Positions 1 through 8,234 of a DNA stretch of 64,000 nt are shown here, one piece after another (position 1 is the first letter of the stretch; each line of letters begins with the position of its first letter). The notes under the pieces were generated by a model that was given only the letters and a program-made list of their open reading frames with translations, did not search any database and was not told the origin of the DNA. The stretch comes from Paenibacillus polymyxa M1 (GTDB lineage Bacteria > Bacillota > Bacilli > Paenibacillales > Paenibacillaceae). The stretch is from positions 5,574,501-5,638,500 of the forward strand of contig NC_017542.1 in NCBI RefSeq assembly GCF_000237325.1, written 5' to 3'. A program made the translations under genes and the position numbers.

Positions 1-296
1 AGAATGGTTGCAAAATAAAGGGCCAAACCCATCTGTACAAACGTGGCTACAAAGTAATACAGACTGACCTTAAACACCGAGAAATACTCGGGGTCGGTAA
101 AGATTTTGATATAGTTTTCAAAACCCACATATTCCAGACGCTTACTATAGCCGTTCCAGTCCGAAAAGCTGTATTTAAACATATTGATCACCGGCAAGTA
201 TGCAAAAGTGACCAGCAGCGCCAGCGGAATAAATGAAAAGGCAACAATAATCGCTAATCTTTGTTTGGAGTAGCTGAGATTCGAAAATTTAAACAT
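1..296 (-). CDS. ABC sugar transporter permease, N-terminal part (cut by window edge)
   Basis: Partial gene; its 3' end lies left of the window. The visible N-terminus begins MFKFSNLSYSKQRLAIIVAF, has a first membrane segment (about residues 15-37) and the aromatic-rich extracellular stretch with an NYIKIF-like motif typical of CUT1-family sugar permeases (MalF type). The start is ATG at 296, preceded by AGGAGGTG at the right distance. It lies 67 bp downstream of the solute-binding protein gene on the same strand, so it should form the membrane channel of the same importer. The second permease is presumably outside the window. Substrate is inferred from the neighbouring mannobiose genes (oligomannosides or similar). 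Confidence 0.85.
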   Translation of the reverse strand, partial: MFKFSNLSYSKQRLAIIVAFSFIPLALLVTFAYLPVINMFKYSFSDWNGYSKRLEYVGFENYIKIFTDPEYFSVFKVSLYYFVATFVQMGLALYFATI

Positions 297-363
297 GCTG
301 CACCTCCTGGCTATCCGTCCATCAACTGCCACGTCAATCTCTTCTTATGGTCAGTTCAGATGG

Positions 364-1683
364 CTATTTTGCTTCCTTGGCTGCCACTTCAGCACGCGCC
401 TTCACCCATGCATCGTTCAGATCCTTCATAATGGTGTCATACGATTCCGGGCGATTACCCACCGCTGCCTCAATAATGCGTTTCTTGAAATCAGGCTGCC
501 ACAAGCCGATTTCTCCCATTTTATCGATTTTATCGACAATTCCTTCCTGCCCCTTCGGAGACGGAGTCAGCGCTTCAAAAGCAACGCCCTCATTCTCGTA
601 CTGCTTCAAAATGGCAGGCATTGCGGCACCCTTCAGCGGACTAATGCTGCCTGCCTGCTCTACGGCATAGTTGGACTTTTCGGTAAACCAATCCACCCAG
701 GCACGGGCCGCCTCTTTATTTTCACTGTTTACGTTAATAGCGAGGTTAAAGTCACCTGCCAGCGGTACAAGTACCTTGGAGGCATTCGTCGGGAAAGGCA
801 TAAAACCGATATCATCCTTGTTAGAAGCTACGCTTTTGATCTGATCAATCGCCCAAGAGCCAAGCACCATCGTACCGATTTTGCCTTGTGCAAGATCCGC
901 CTTGGAGGTCTCCCAATCCGTAGTCGTTGGATCTTTTTCAATCAGACCATTTTTAGCCGCATCGTACAGGACCTTGTACAGCTCATAGTGGGGCTGACCC
1001 TTCGTGAAATTATCATCCGAATTCGGTTGTGTCACATTCACGTATTCCTTCGTACCCGCTACTGTCGCCAGGCTAGACTCCCACTGGGTCAGTGCCCAAC
1101 CAGAGGCATAGTTCGTAAACAGCGGCACTGCCTTGGTTTTGTCCTTAATTTGCTGTAACGCTTTCAGGAATTGATCCGGTGTTTTAGGAATTTGTGTGAT
1201 CCCTGCTTCCTTGAACACTTTTTTGTTATAAATCACGCCAGAGTAAACCATCGCAATCGGAATACCGTAGCTGTTACCATCCACTGTACGTTCTTCAATG
1301 CCGGTATACTTGTTTTTCATCTCGTCATAAGTACCTAGTGGCTCAAAAAAATTAGGAAGCTCCTCAATCGGAATGCTGCCAGGAATCAGCAACACATCTC
1401 CGTAATCCCGGGTTCCCATCCGAATTTTAATTTGACCATCATAATCGGCCAATGCCTGAAAATTGACCTTCACGTTCGGATAAAGTTTGTTAAATTCCTT
1501 GGCGTAATCCTGAAATACGGTATCTACAATATCTGTCCGCTGTGTGATCACCGTAATTTCCCCTTCCGGACCCTTCGGATCAGAACCGGCAGCTGGCGTA
1601 TCCCTCTTTGAGCTACAGCCAGTAAACAGCCCCGCTATCAAAAGCACGGATAGTAATGACATCAAAACCTTGGACAACTTCAT
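364..1683 (-). CDS. ABC transporter extracellular sugar-binding lipoprotein
   Basis: 439 residues. The N-terminus has a lysine-containing start, a hydrophobic stretch and a lipobox LFTGC with the lipidated Cys at about residue 23, so it is a membrane-anchored binding protein. The body reads as family 1 extracellular solute-binding protein (SBP_bac_1): EGEITVITQRTD near the start, a central GTMVLGSWAIDQIK motif and a C-terminal WVDWFTEK segment, all usual in oligosaccharide-binding components of CUT1 importers. It is followed by the permease gene on the same strand and is divergent from the 2-epimerase/GH130 pair. An operator-like site and a cre-like site lie just upstream. Specificity is inferred to be beta-mannooligosaccharides, from context only. 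Confidence 0.9.
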   Translation of the reverse strand: MKLSKVLMSLLSVLLIAGLFTGCSSKRDTPAAGSDPKGPEGEITVITQRTDIVDTVFQDYAKEFNKLYPNVKVNFQALADYDGQIKIRMGTRDYGDVLLIPGSIPIEELPNFFEPLGTYDEMKNKYTGIEERTVDGNSYGIPIAMVYSGVIYNKKVFKEAGITQIPKTPDQFLKALQQIKDKTKAVPLFTNYASGWALTQWESSLATVAGTKEYVNVTQPNSDDNFTKGQPHYELYKVLYDAAKNGLIEKDPTTTDWETSKADLAQGKIGTMVLGSWAIDQIKSVASNKDDIGFMPFPTNASKVLVPLAGDFNLAINVNSENKEAARAWVDWFTEKSNYAVEQAGSISPLKGAAMPAILKQYENEGVAFEALTPSPKGQEGIVDKIDKMGEIGLWQPDFKKRIIEAAVGNRPESYDTIMKDLNDAWVKARAEVAAKEAK

Positions 1684-1713
1684 GAGACGACCCCTCCTGT
1701 TGTTTTTAATAAG

Positions 1714-1726
1714 GTTATCGTTAAAC
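1714..1726. promoter_or_regulatory. Candidate LacI-family operator, left copy
   Basis: GTTATCGTTAAAC has a near-palindromic core TTATCGTTAA with the central CG typical of LacI-family operators. It lies about 30 bp before the binding-protein start, in its 5' leader. The copy at 1870-1882 has the reverse-complement core. The likely ligand-responsive repressor is the LacI-type gene at 4537. The regulator-site link is inferred. Confidence 0.55.
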
Positions 1727-1744
1727 TAACAAAATCATTTTATT

Positions 1745-1759
1745 ATGTTAGCGCTTACT
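1745..1759. promoter_or_regulatory. Candidate catabolite-responsive element (cre)
   Basis: ATGTTAGCGCTTACT fits the cre consensus WTGNAANCGNWNNCW with one mismatch. It sits in the divergent intergenic region between the sugar-binding protein and the 2-epimerase, as expected for CcpA control of a carbohydrate locus. Binding is not shown. Confidence 0.5.
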
Positions 1760-1869
1760 GTGTCAATTACAATATTTTTTTGTAAAATATCGTGGTCCTC
1801 TTCTTGTAAAAAACACGATTCTAGCATGGTTGACAGTTTAAAAACACCTAGATATGATACTTCTGTAAG

Positions 1870-1882
1870 GTTAACGATAAAC
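1870..1882. promoter_or_regulatory. Candidate LacI-family operator, right copy
   Basis: GTTAACGATAAAC carries core TTAACGATAA, the reverse complement of the left-copy core, and both copies are followed by TAA on the right. It lies about 33 bp before the 2-epimerase start. Two matching sites about 155 bp apart, one near each divergent gene, could allow joint repression or looping by the LacI-type regulator encoded downstream. Confidence 0.55.
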
Positions 1883-1915
1883 TAATAAATAATTTTCCGA
1901 AGGAGGCTTTGTCTC

Positions 1916-3091
1916 TTGGAAACACTAGTACACGAAATTAGACAGGAATGGAAGGAACACATACTCCCATTCTGGTTAGGCTTGAAAGATGAAGCGCATG
2001 GCGGATTTTATGGAGAGGTAGACGTGGATCTGCACATCCATAAACAAGCGGACAAAGGTGGCATCGCCACTGCGCGACTACTTTGGTCTTTCTCAGCAGC
2101 AGCCCGTGTAACTGGGGAACGCGCCTATGCAGACGCGGCACGACATGCCTTTACATTTCTGCAAGATCACCTGCTTGACCCGTTACATGGAGGAATGTAC
2201 TGGATGGTGAACTACACGGGGCAGCCTGTGGATACGTGCAAGCATATATATGCGCAGGCATTTGCCATCTATGCGCTGGCAGAATATGCACGAGCTACGG
2301 ATGACCCGAATGCATTGCCACTGGCAATGGAACTGTTTCATCTGGTGGAACAAAAGGGGTATGATCCTGCTCTACAAGCATACGGTGAACAATATGATCG
2401 TTCGTGGAACGCGCAGCCTAATGAGCTACTCAGCGAAAATGGAGTTACCGCGCATATTACCATGAATACGCATATTCATGTTTTGGAAGCGTATACCCAA
2501 TTGCTGCGCGCCTACCCAAACGAAGAGGTTCGGGACGCACTGAAGAACGTGCTGGACATTTTACACCACCGTGTTTACGATGCTTCCGCCCGGCGTTTGG
2601 GAGTCTTCTTCGACCGCGAATGGCGTTCACTGCTCGATCTGACCTCATATGGTCACGACATCGAAGCCAGCTGGTTGATGGAGGACGCAATGAATGTACT
2701 GGGTTATCATCCATCCGAGTATGTGAACATGGTGGTGGATATTGCCAGTGCGGTAGCTGAGCGGGCTATTCAACCAGACGGATCGCTCATCAACGAGCGT
2801 GAGGGAGAGCGGGTAGACACTTCACGTATCTGGTGGGTACAGGCCGAAGCAATGGTTGGCTTTTACAACGCATTTCAGCGGACACAGGATGAACGATTTT
2901 TGCACATTGTGCGAAATCTATGGACCTATACCCGGCAATATATCATCGATCCGCGCGCCGGAGGCGAATGGTTCTGGTCAGTTCAAGCCGACGGTAGGCC
3001 TGATGCGAGAGAGATTGCAGGCCCTTGGAAGTGCCCATATCATAACAGCCGATTTTGCATTGAAATGCTGGAAAGGATGGAAAAACAATGA
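1916..3091 (+). CDS. Cellobiose/mannobiose 2-epimerase (AGE family)
   Basis: 391 residues, the usual length of cellobiose 2-epimerases. The start is TTG at 1916 with AGGAGG nine bases upstream. Family signatures visible are HGGFYGEVD near residue 29, [16 protein letters not shown] near 115, [15 protein letters not shown] near 245 and the C-terminal [15 protein letters not shown] with its conserved His; the (alpha/alpha)6 barrel uses such His residues to epimerise the reducing-end sugar at C2. It overlaps the GH130 phosphorylase by 4 bp (ATGA). In the known bacterial beta-mannan pathway, mannobiose is converted by such an epimerase to mannosyl-glucose, which GH130 then phosphorolyses. Context therefore favours mannobiose as the physiological substrate; sequence alone does not separate mannobiose from cellobiose activity. 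Confidence 0.9.
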   Translation: METLVHEIRQEWKEHILPFWLGLKDEAHGGFYGEVDVDLHIHKQADKGGIATARLLWSFSAAARVTGERAYADAARHAFTFLQDHLLDPLHGGMYWMVNYTGQPVDTCKHIYAQAFAIYALAEYARATDDPNALPLAMELFHLVEQKGYDPALQAYGEQYDRSWNAQPNELLSENGVTAHITMNTHIHVLEAYTQLLRAYPNEEVRDALKNVLDILHHRVYDASARRLGVFFDREWRSLLDLTSYGHDIEASWLMEDAMNVLGYHPSEYVNMVVDIASAVAERAIQPDGSLINEREGERVDTSRIWWVQAEAMVGFYNAFQRTQDERFLHIVRNLWTYTRQYIIDPRAGGEWFWSVQADGRPDAREIAGPWKCPYHNSRFCIEMLERMEKQ

Positions 3092-4287
3092 TTCATAGCA
3101 AATACAATGAGCTGCTGTTGCAGCAAGAAGAACTGATTACGCGCCCCAATGAGGTTAAAACCTCCTTTTACAATGGTATCTATGAACGCTACCTCTATCC
3201 GGTGCTCACACGCCATCATGTTCCCATTCACTGGCGGTTTGACCTGGATGCACAAACCAACCCCTTTTTCATGGAACGACTGGGCGTGAATGCGGCATTG
3301 AATCCTGGAGCGATCTATCATGAAGGAAAATACATCCTTGTTTCACGCACCGAGGGACTGGATCGAAAGTCGTTTTTTGCCTTGGCAGAGAGCGATAACG
3401 GCATTGATCAGTTTCGGTTCATTGATGCTCCCTTAGTATGGGATGATATCGACCCGGATGAAACCAATATGTACGATATGCGGCTGGTGAAGCATGAGGA
3501 CGGCTGGATTTACGGTATTTATTGCTCGGAGAAAAAGGACCCTGACGCGCCAGCCCACGATACCTCCAGCGCTGTCGCTCAGGCTGGACTGGTCCGCACT
3601 CGTGATCTCCGCACATGGACCCGGCTTCCCAACATCACTACCCAGTCCCCGCAGCAACGCAACGTTGTCCTGCACCCCGAATTTGTGGACGGTCAATATG
3701 CCTTCTATACTCGTCCCCAAGATGGGTTTATTTCCACAGGCTCAGGCGGAGGCATTGCGTTCGGTCTCTGCAAAGATATTACGCAGCCCGTGATTGAACA
3801 TGAGACAGTCATTGACGAGCGCTACTATCATACGGTATACGAAGTCAAGAACGGGCAAGGTCCTGCTCCGATCAAAACGAGTCGCGGCTGGATTCATATC
3901 GCTCACGGGGTACGCAATACAGCCGCCGGGCTGCGATATGTGCTGTATACCTTTGCCACCAGTCTGGAAGACCCTACGCGTGTCATTGCCAAGCCTGGCG
4001 GGCATTTCCTGGCTCCTTATGATGAGGAACGCGTGGGTGATGTTTCGAATGTTATTTTCTGCAATGGGGCAGTCGTTAATGAACGAGATGAAGTCTTCAT
4101 ATACTACGCGTCCAGTGATACCCGTATCCACGTAGCGACGACCACCATTGCCCGTCTAGAAGACTACACCTTCAATACACCGTCCGACCCATTGCGTTCT
4201 CTTGGCAGCGCCGCTATCCGCCGTGAGCTGATCCATCGCAATGAAGCGCTATTGCAAGCAAGCAACCGTCCTTCCCAGCAGATCTAA
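3088..4287 (+). CDS. GH130 4-O-beta-mannosylglucose phosphorylase
   Basis: 399 residues, cytosolic (no signal peptide). It reads as glycoside hydrolase family 130 subfamily 1: [17 protein letters not shown] near residue 62, NMYDMRL with Asp130 at the position of the catalytic acid described for mannosylglucose phosphorylases, and [18 protein letters not shown] near 260. It splits beta-mannosyl-1,4-glucose with inorganic phosphate into mannose 1-phosphate and glucose. Translation is coupled to the 2-epimerase by a 4-bp overlap, and the importer is divergent, giving an uptake-epimerise-phosphorolyse route for mannobiose. Mannosyl-oligosaccharide phosphorylase (subfamily 2) is the alternative; the tight epimerase coupling argues for the mannosylglucose enzyme. 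Confidence 0.9.
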   Translation: MIHSKYNELLLQQEELITRPNEVKTSFYNGIYERYLYPVLTRHHVPIHWRFDLDAQTNPFFMERLGVNAALNPGAIYHEGKYILVSRTEGLDRKSFFALAESDNGIDQFRFIDAPLVWDDIDPDETNMYDMRLVKHEDGWIYGIYCSEKKDPDAPAHDTSSAVAQAGLVRTRDLRTWTRLPNITTQSPQQRNVVLHPEFVDGQYAFYTRPQDGFISTGSGGGIAFGLCKDITQPVIEHETVIDERYYHTVYEVKNGQGPAPIKTSRGWIHIAHGVRNTAAGLRYVLYTFATSLEDPTRVIAKPGGHFLAPYDEERVGDVSNVIFCNGAVVNERDEVFIYYASSDTRIHVATTTIARLEDYTFNTPSDPLRSLGSAAIRRELIHRNEALLQASNRPSQQI

Positions 4288-4327
4288 GCCGTAAGCTTTA
4301 TCCTGCTTGTGGAACCATGTATACTAT

Positions 4328-4370
4328 CCATAGAACAACTGTTACCCGCAGGCTAATTGTTGTTCTATGG
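4328..4370 (+). terminator. Perfect 12-bp inverted repeat after the GH130 gene, possible terminator
   Basis: CCATAGAACAAC (4328-4339) pairs exactly with GTTGTTCTATGG (4359-4370) around a 19-nt loop. It lies 40 bp past the GH130 stop and about 165 bp before the LacI-type gene. No U-tract follows, so it may be a processing or protective hairpin, or a regulator site, rather than a classic intrinsic terminator. Confidence 0.4.
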
Positions 4371-4536
4371 GCAGCTATGGCTGCCAGTCCTTGTATCTTT
4401 ACAGAGCAGCTGCACCGCTAAGCTAATTGAATTTCTACAAGCGGATAAGCTATCCATATTCACCCCAGCATTTTGCAACTCTTATCTGGATGTAGGCAAA
4501 ATGCTTATCTTTTTAAAATTGGAAGGCGGAACAGGA

Positions 4537-5544
4537 ATGAAGAGCAACGTAACGATGCGGGATATTGCAGATAAGCTGGGAATAAGCAGCGTGACCGTGT
4601 CGAAGGCGCTCAATGACAAGGATGGGGTTAGCGAGGAGCTAAAAGAACGTATTAAAACGCTCGCGGGCGAAATGGGTTATCGTTTCAATACCGTTGCCAA
4701 GTCCATGAAGGAAGGGCTCACCTATAACATTGGTGTTGTCATCCCTGAACGTTTTACCGGTCCTGGCCAATCGTTTTATCTGCATATTTACCAGCAAATT
4801 TCACGAGCACTGGAGCCATACGGCTACTACGGGATCCTTCACATCCTCCATCGCGAGGACGAAGAACAGCTTAATCTGCCACGTATCTATTACGACCGTA
4901 AGGTGGACGGCTTCATTCTTCTGGGCCAGGTGAGCAAGCCATATATTGAGCTGGTACAAACCATGGACCAACCTAAAATGTTTCTCGACTTTTATGATGA
5001 GCATGCCGATATCGACTCTGTGGTGACGGATAATTTTTACGGAGCCTATGAGCTGACCAACTACTTGATCGCCCAGGGGCACCGGGATATTGCTTATGTG
5101 GGAAATATCTATTCCACCAGTAGTATTCAGGATCGTTTCCTCGGCTACTATAAATCCTTGCTGGAGCACAGGTTGCCCCTCCGTAACGAGTGGGTACTTA
5201 GTGACCGGGACGACGAAGGGTCCTATGTTGAAATGGAGCTACCTCAGCCACTACCGACCGCCTTTGTATGCAACTGCGATCAGGTTGCTCACAATCTGGT
5301 GCACCAGCTGATTGGTCTGGGATACCGCGTACCCGAGGATTGCTCTGTAGTCGGCTTTGATAACGATGTATACGCCACGCTTATTGTTCCGCAACTGACC
5401 ACGGTCGGAGTAGACATTGAGCAAATGGCACGTACCGCGGTGGATTCAATGATGAAAAAAATAAGCCATCCCGGCAGTCGTTTTGGTCGAGTCCTTGTAC
5501 AGGGTCATATTGTATATCGTGATTCCGTGCAGCCCCTTGAGTGA
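4537..5544 (+). CDS. LacI-family transcriptional regulator of the mannan locus
   Basis: 335 residues from ATG 4537, the normal LacI length; the open frame extends 60 codons upstream but those residues do not resemble the family, and a purine-rich site (GGAAGGCGG) precedes this ATG. Residues 6-27 form the LacI helix-turn-helix (VTMRDIADKLGISSVTVSKA), followed by the hinge helix and a periplasmic-binding-protein-like ligand domain (VVIPERFTG near 65, VDGFILLG near 120, DNDVYATLIVPQLTTVGVDI near 280). It presumably senses an oligosaccharide or its product and binds the two TTAACGATAA-type sites between the divergent genes. It follows the phosphorylase on the same strand with a 250-bp gap and probably has its own promoter. 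Confidence 0.88.
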   Translation: MKSNVTMRDIADKLGISSVTVSKALNDKDGVSEELKERIKTLAGEMGYRFNTVAKSMKEGLTYNIGVVIPERFTGPGQSFYLHIYQQISRALEPYGYYGILHILHREDEEQLNLPRIYYDRKVDGFILLGQVSKPYIELVQTMDQPKMFLDFYDEHADIDSVVTDNFYGAYELTNYLIAQGHRDIAYVGNIYSTSSIQDRFLGYYKSLLEHRLPLRNEWVLSDRDDEGSYVEMELPQPLPTAFVCNCDQVAHNLVHQLIGLGYRVPEDCSVVGFDNDVYATLIVPQLTTVGVDIEQMARTAVDSMMKKISHPGSRFGRVLVQGHIVYRDSVQPLE

Positions 5545-5570
5545 TCATGATCAGTGAATTTTCCACAACC

Positions 5571-5604
5571 AAAAGCCGCTCAGCATGTCGCTGGAGCGGC
5601 TTTT
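5571..5604 (+). terminator. Intrinsic terminator after the LacI-type gene
   Basis: AAAAGCCGCTC pairs with GAGCGGCTTTT around a 12-nt loop, ending in a T-run. It lies 26 bp past the regulator stop. Confidence 0.8.
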
Positions 5605-5647
5605 GACGTTTAGAATCTTTGCAGCGTAATCATAGGCTTACCTTCAA

Positions 5648-5860
5648 TTAAGAACGCTGGGCGACAAAGGAATTGCCCGTCCGATTGAGAATCGGCAGCA
5701 TCCGCATTTCCTGTCCCATCGTGGCCTGGCAAAGTGGACAAGCTGGCTCGCTCAAAAAGGTAAAATCCGTTCTCATCCATCCGTTGCAACCCTCGTTGGT
5801 ACACGACCAAATAGCCGTATTTTCCTCTGGAATGATTTCCGGGGCCTGGCGTCTGTACAT
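5648..5860 (-). CDS. ydjO: YdjO-type small zinc-ribbon protein
   Basis: 70 residues, beginning MYRRQAPEIIPEENTAIW, with a CTNEGC pair and a CPLC pair that together form a likely zinc ribbon, and the family-typical RMLPILN near the C-terminus. In B. subtilis the homologue is a cold-inducible protein of unknown biochemical function. The start ATG at 5860 has a strong AGGGGGG site. An overlapping frame on the same strand (5610-5810) lacks these features and is a shadow. Confidence 0.8.
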   Translation of the reverse strand: MYRRQAPEIIPEENTAIWSCTNEGCNGWMRTDFTFLSEPACPLCQATMGQEMRMLPILNRTGNSFVAQRS

Positions 5861-5979
5861 CTATATCCCCCCTTGGTTGTTATAGGGGAACATCCCCTGT
5901 CGGCATACTGTTAATTCCCTCCTGTGCGGGTATTAATATGCTCCAACCTACGGAAAATATGCGTATTTTACCAAAATCC

Positions 5980-6495
5980 TTATTTGCGGATAGCCTTGGT
6001 CCAGAAACCGCCGTGAAATTGCTTTGGCTCCACTGTAATGACAAAAGCCTTGGGGTCCAGCTCCAGAATGGATTGATACAGCTTATTCTGGTTTTTTCGC
6101 TTGGCCAATATCTCCATCACCAAACGTTCTCCATCACGTCCACTGCCCAGCCAGGCTGTAACGCCGTAGCCTTTGTCTCGCAGCGCATTGGCAATCCCTC
6201 CATTGATTTCATTACTGATCACCTTCACGGTGACATAACCGAGCGCTATTTTTTCCTCAATCCATGCCCCAATAAGAATACCTACTGCGTAGCCGATGGC
6301 GTATACCGCAAGACTTGCCACTTGATCCAGATATTTAAGCACGACATTCAAGCCCAACACATAGACCGTAACTTCCACGGTGCTGATGAGTGCAGCAATG
6401 TACTTCTGTCCTTTCAGCGTCAAAATCATACGTAGTGTATACGCCGATACATAAATAAGTTGAATAACGAGAATAAACAATAAAATTTTGAGCAT
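5980..6495 (-). CDS. UPF0316 membrane protein (DUF5698/DUF2179, YebE-like)
   Basis: 171 residues. The N-terminal 100 residues contain three hydrophobic membrane segments (about 2-22, 30-55 and 63-85) with the family motif AIGYAVGILIGAWIEEKIALGY; the C-terminal soluble half (GYGVTAWLGSGRDGERLVMEILAKRKN) is the DUF2179 domain, found in proteins suspected to sense or bind small ligands. It is a single-gene unit, divergent from the csbD-like gene. Function unknown. Confidence 0.85.
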   Translation of the reverse strand: MLKILLFILVIQLIYVSAYTLRMILTLKGQKYIAALISTVEVTVYVLGLNVVLKYLDQVASLAVYAIGYAVGILIGAWIEEKIALGYVTVKVISNEINGGIANALRDKGYGVTAWLGSGRDGERLVMEILAKRKNQNKLYQSILELDPKAFVITVEPKQFHGGFWTKAIRK

Positions 6496-6571
6496 ACGCT
6501 CACTCCTTATTTCACGATCTAGTTAACCCCGTCTCCAACATTATGCCCCTGTCTGTGATCTACAGCCTTAC

Positions 6572-6597
6572 GTTTCGTATTACCCTCGCTCGGGTAA
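6572..6597 (+). promoter_or_regulatory. SigmaB-like promoter before the csbD-like gene
   Basis: GTTTCG, a 14-bp spacer and GGGTAA resemble the B. subtilis SigB consensus GTTTAA-N12-15-GGGTAT, about 55 bp before the csbD-like start. CsbD genes are classic general-stress genes. The -10 half also lies in a perfect inverted repeat ATTACCC/GGGTAAT (6579-6585, 6592-6598). Promoter use is inferred. Confidence 0.5.
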
Positions 6598-6651
6598 TGA
6601 GTAACTACAGCATGCTGAAAGAAAGTTTGATTATATGAGGAGGGCTATACC

Positions 6652-6828
6652 ATGAAGGATAACGGAATTAGCGATAAAATCAAAGGTAATGTAAATAAAG
6701 CTAAAGGCGAAATCAAGGATCAAATCGGGAACGCTACAGATAATAAGTCACTTCAAGCCGAAGGTAAATTGGATAAAGCCAAAGGCCATCTTCAGGAAAC
6801 AGCAGGCAAACTGAAGGACCACAAATAA
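6652..6828 (+). CDS. CsbD-family general stress protein
   Basis: 58 residues, highly charged and helical, with two KAKG repeats (NKAKGEIKDQIGNA and DKAKGHLQETAGKLKD) that define the CsbD family. No signal or membrane segment. The start ATG 6652 has GAGGAGGG nine bases upstream. In Bacillus, csbD is induced by the general stress sigma factor; a SigB-like promoter is visible here. Biochemical role unknown. An intrinsic terminator follows. Confidence 0.9.
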   Translation: MKDNGISDKIKGNVNKAKGEIKDQIGNATDNKSLQAEGKLDKAKGHLQETAGKLKDHK

Positions 6829-6866
6829 TCCAACTTTTGATACCCTAACGCACTGTACTCCAAACA

Positions 6867-6900
6867 AGTCCGCTGTCTTGTACAGCGGACTGTTTTATTT
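6867..6900 (+). terminator. Intrinsic terminator after the csbD-like gene
   Basis: AGTCCGCTGT pairs with ACAGCGGACT around CTTGT, followed by GTTTTATTT. Confidence 0.9.
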
Positions 6901-7082
6901 TATTCAGTTACTTTTGGAAAAATATTTACGCAAACAGGGCAACTTTTACAGTCGCTTTTGCGTCTAACTAATATAAGCACAACCAATAACAACCCTTCCA
7001 ACCTGTTGGATTTTGTATGTATTAATGTTACTCTAGTCTATGTATCAAGCTATAATTCTTAAATAAAGGGGTAGACCAACGA

Positions 7083-8132
7083 ATGAAATCATTGAAGTCC
7101 ATGAAGAAACCAGTCATCATCACTGCCGTGTCGGCCTTGGCCATCTCCGGGGCTCTGTTCAGCCAATCTACATATGCTGCACAAGTAACTAAGCCGATCC
7201 AAGCAGTATATAACAATATTAAAATTATCTATAACGGAACTGAGGTTCCTGCTGATGCTAAAACAGAACCATTTCTGCTGGATGGCGTGACGTATATCCC
7301 GCTGAAGCTGGCAGGTACTGCTTTGGATAAAAAAGTAACATGGGATGGCACAAACAAACGCGTAGTCATTGCTGACAACGGCGTTCCTATTGATCAGTCT
7401 ACGGTTACAGCATTGAACAACCAGATTACGACGCTGACTCAAGAACTGAACACAGCAAAAGCAGCGAACACAACGAAAGATGCTACCATTGCTCAATTGC
7501 AAAAAGACAATCAGACGCTGAAAGATACAGCTAGCAAAAGTAGCACCGATACCTTGAAAGATCTTGAACGTCAATTGAACAGAGACTATCGCGACACAAA
7601 TAACGCCAATGCAGATATTACTCTGAAAGGTGATAAAAACGATATTACTGTGACTATTGAGTTGACAGAAAGTAGATGGAACGATATTTCGAGTAGCAGA
7701 CAAAAATCTTACCTAGAAGATATTTCGGAGGATATTTTAAAGACCTTTAAAGATGCTGATATTGAAGGAACCGTTAAAAACTCAAGTAACGGAAACAAAC
7801 TTGCAACCTTTGACTCCGATAGTAAGGGGAATGTGGATATAGAAAAACTATCCTCCAAAATTGATCTGAGCGAGATCAAAAGGGTCTTGCTTAACGACTT
7901 TGATCGTAAATATAACAATGTTTCCATAGACTTTAGCGTAAAGGGCGACTCTAGTGAAGTCACAGTGGATGCTTATGTTAAAACAGATGATTGGAACAGT
8001 CTAACCTACTACCAAAAGAATAGAATCCAAGAAGATATTATTTCAGACATTAGAAATAAAAATGTATCACGTGTAAAAGGTGTTGTTCATTCAAACGAAA
8101 ACAATAGCACACTGGCGACATTCAATTACTAA
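7083..8132 (+). CDS. Exported stalk-domain (copper amine oxidase N-terminal-like) protein with duplicated C-terminal domain
   Basis: 349 residues. It has a signal peptide (MKSLKSMKKPVIITAVSALA, cleavage near residue 32 after TYA), then a stalk domain (about 40-100: IIYNGTEV, FLLDGVTYIPLKLAG, VTWDGTNKRVVI), a short coiled coil (about 110-150, LNNQITTLTQELNTAK) and two similar domains at about 160-245 and 270-349. The pair share a pattern of beta strands, a W(N)xx(S)xxxxxxxxEDI helix, a VKG/VKN turn and an LATF end, so the C-terminal half is an internal duplication. Probably a cell-wall surface protein; function not known. The start is ATG 7083 with AAAGGGG upstream. Confidence 0.8.
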   Translation: MKSLKSMKKPVIITAVSALAISGALFSQSTYAAQVTKPIQAVYNNIKIIYNGTEVPADAKTEPFLLDGVTYIPLKLAGTALDKKVTWDGTNKRVVIADNGVPIDQSTVTALNNQITTLTQELNTAKAANTTKDATIAQLQKDNQTLKDTASKSSTDTLKDLERQLNRDYRDTNNANADITLKGDKNDITVTIELTESRWNDISSSRQKSYLEDISEDILKTFKDADIEGTVKNSSNGNKLATFDSDSKGNVDIEKLSSKIDLSEIKRVLLNDFDRKYNNVSIDFSVKGDSSEVTVDAYVKTDDWNSLTYYQKNRIQEDIISDIRNKNVSRVKGVVHSNENNSTLATFNY

Positions 8133-8169
8133 GTTGAATAAATACTAGAAAATAAGAGATCTTCTAAAA

Positions 8170-8203
8170 AATAAGACAGGGAAAATAACTCCCCTGTCTT
8201 ATT
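8170..8203. terminator. Bidirectional terminator between convergent stalk-domain genes
   Basis: AATAAGACAGGG pairs with CCCTGTCTTATT around a 10-nt loop, with A/T runs on both sides. It lies between convergent genes. Confidence 0.85.
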
Positions 8204-8234
8204 TTCATTGCTTCATCTTTAAAAATCTGAACAA

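Noticed and set aside
295..1158. 287-codon open frame opposite the sugar-binding protein gene
   Set aside because: No ribosome site or family features; it is the antisense shadow of the lipoprotein gene.
5610..5810. 66-codon frame overlapping the YdjO-type gene
   Set aside because: It lacks the zinc-ribbon Cys pairs and a ribosome site; the 70-residue frame is the real gene.
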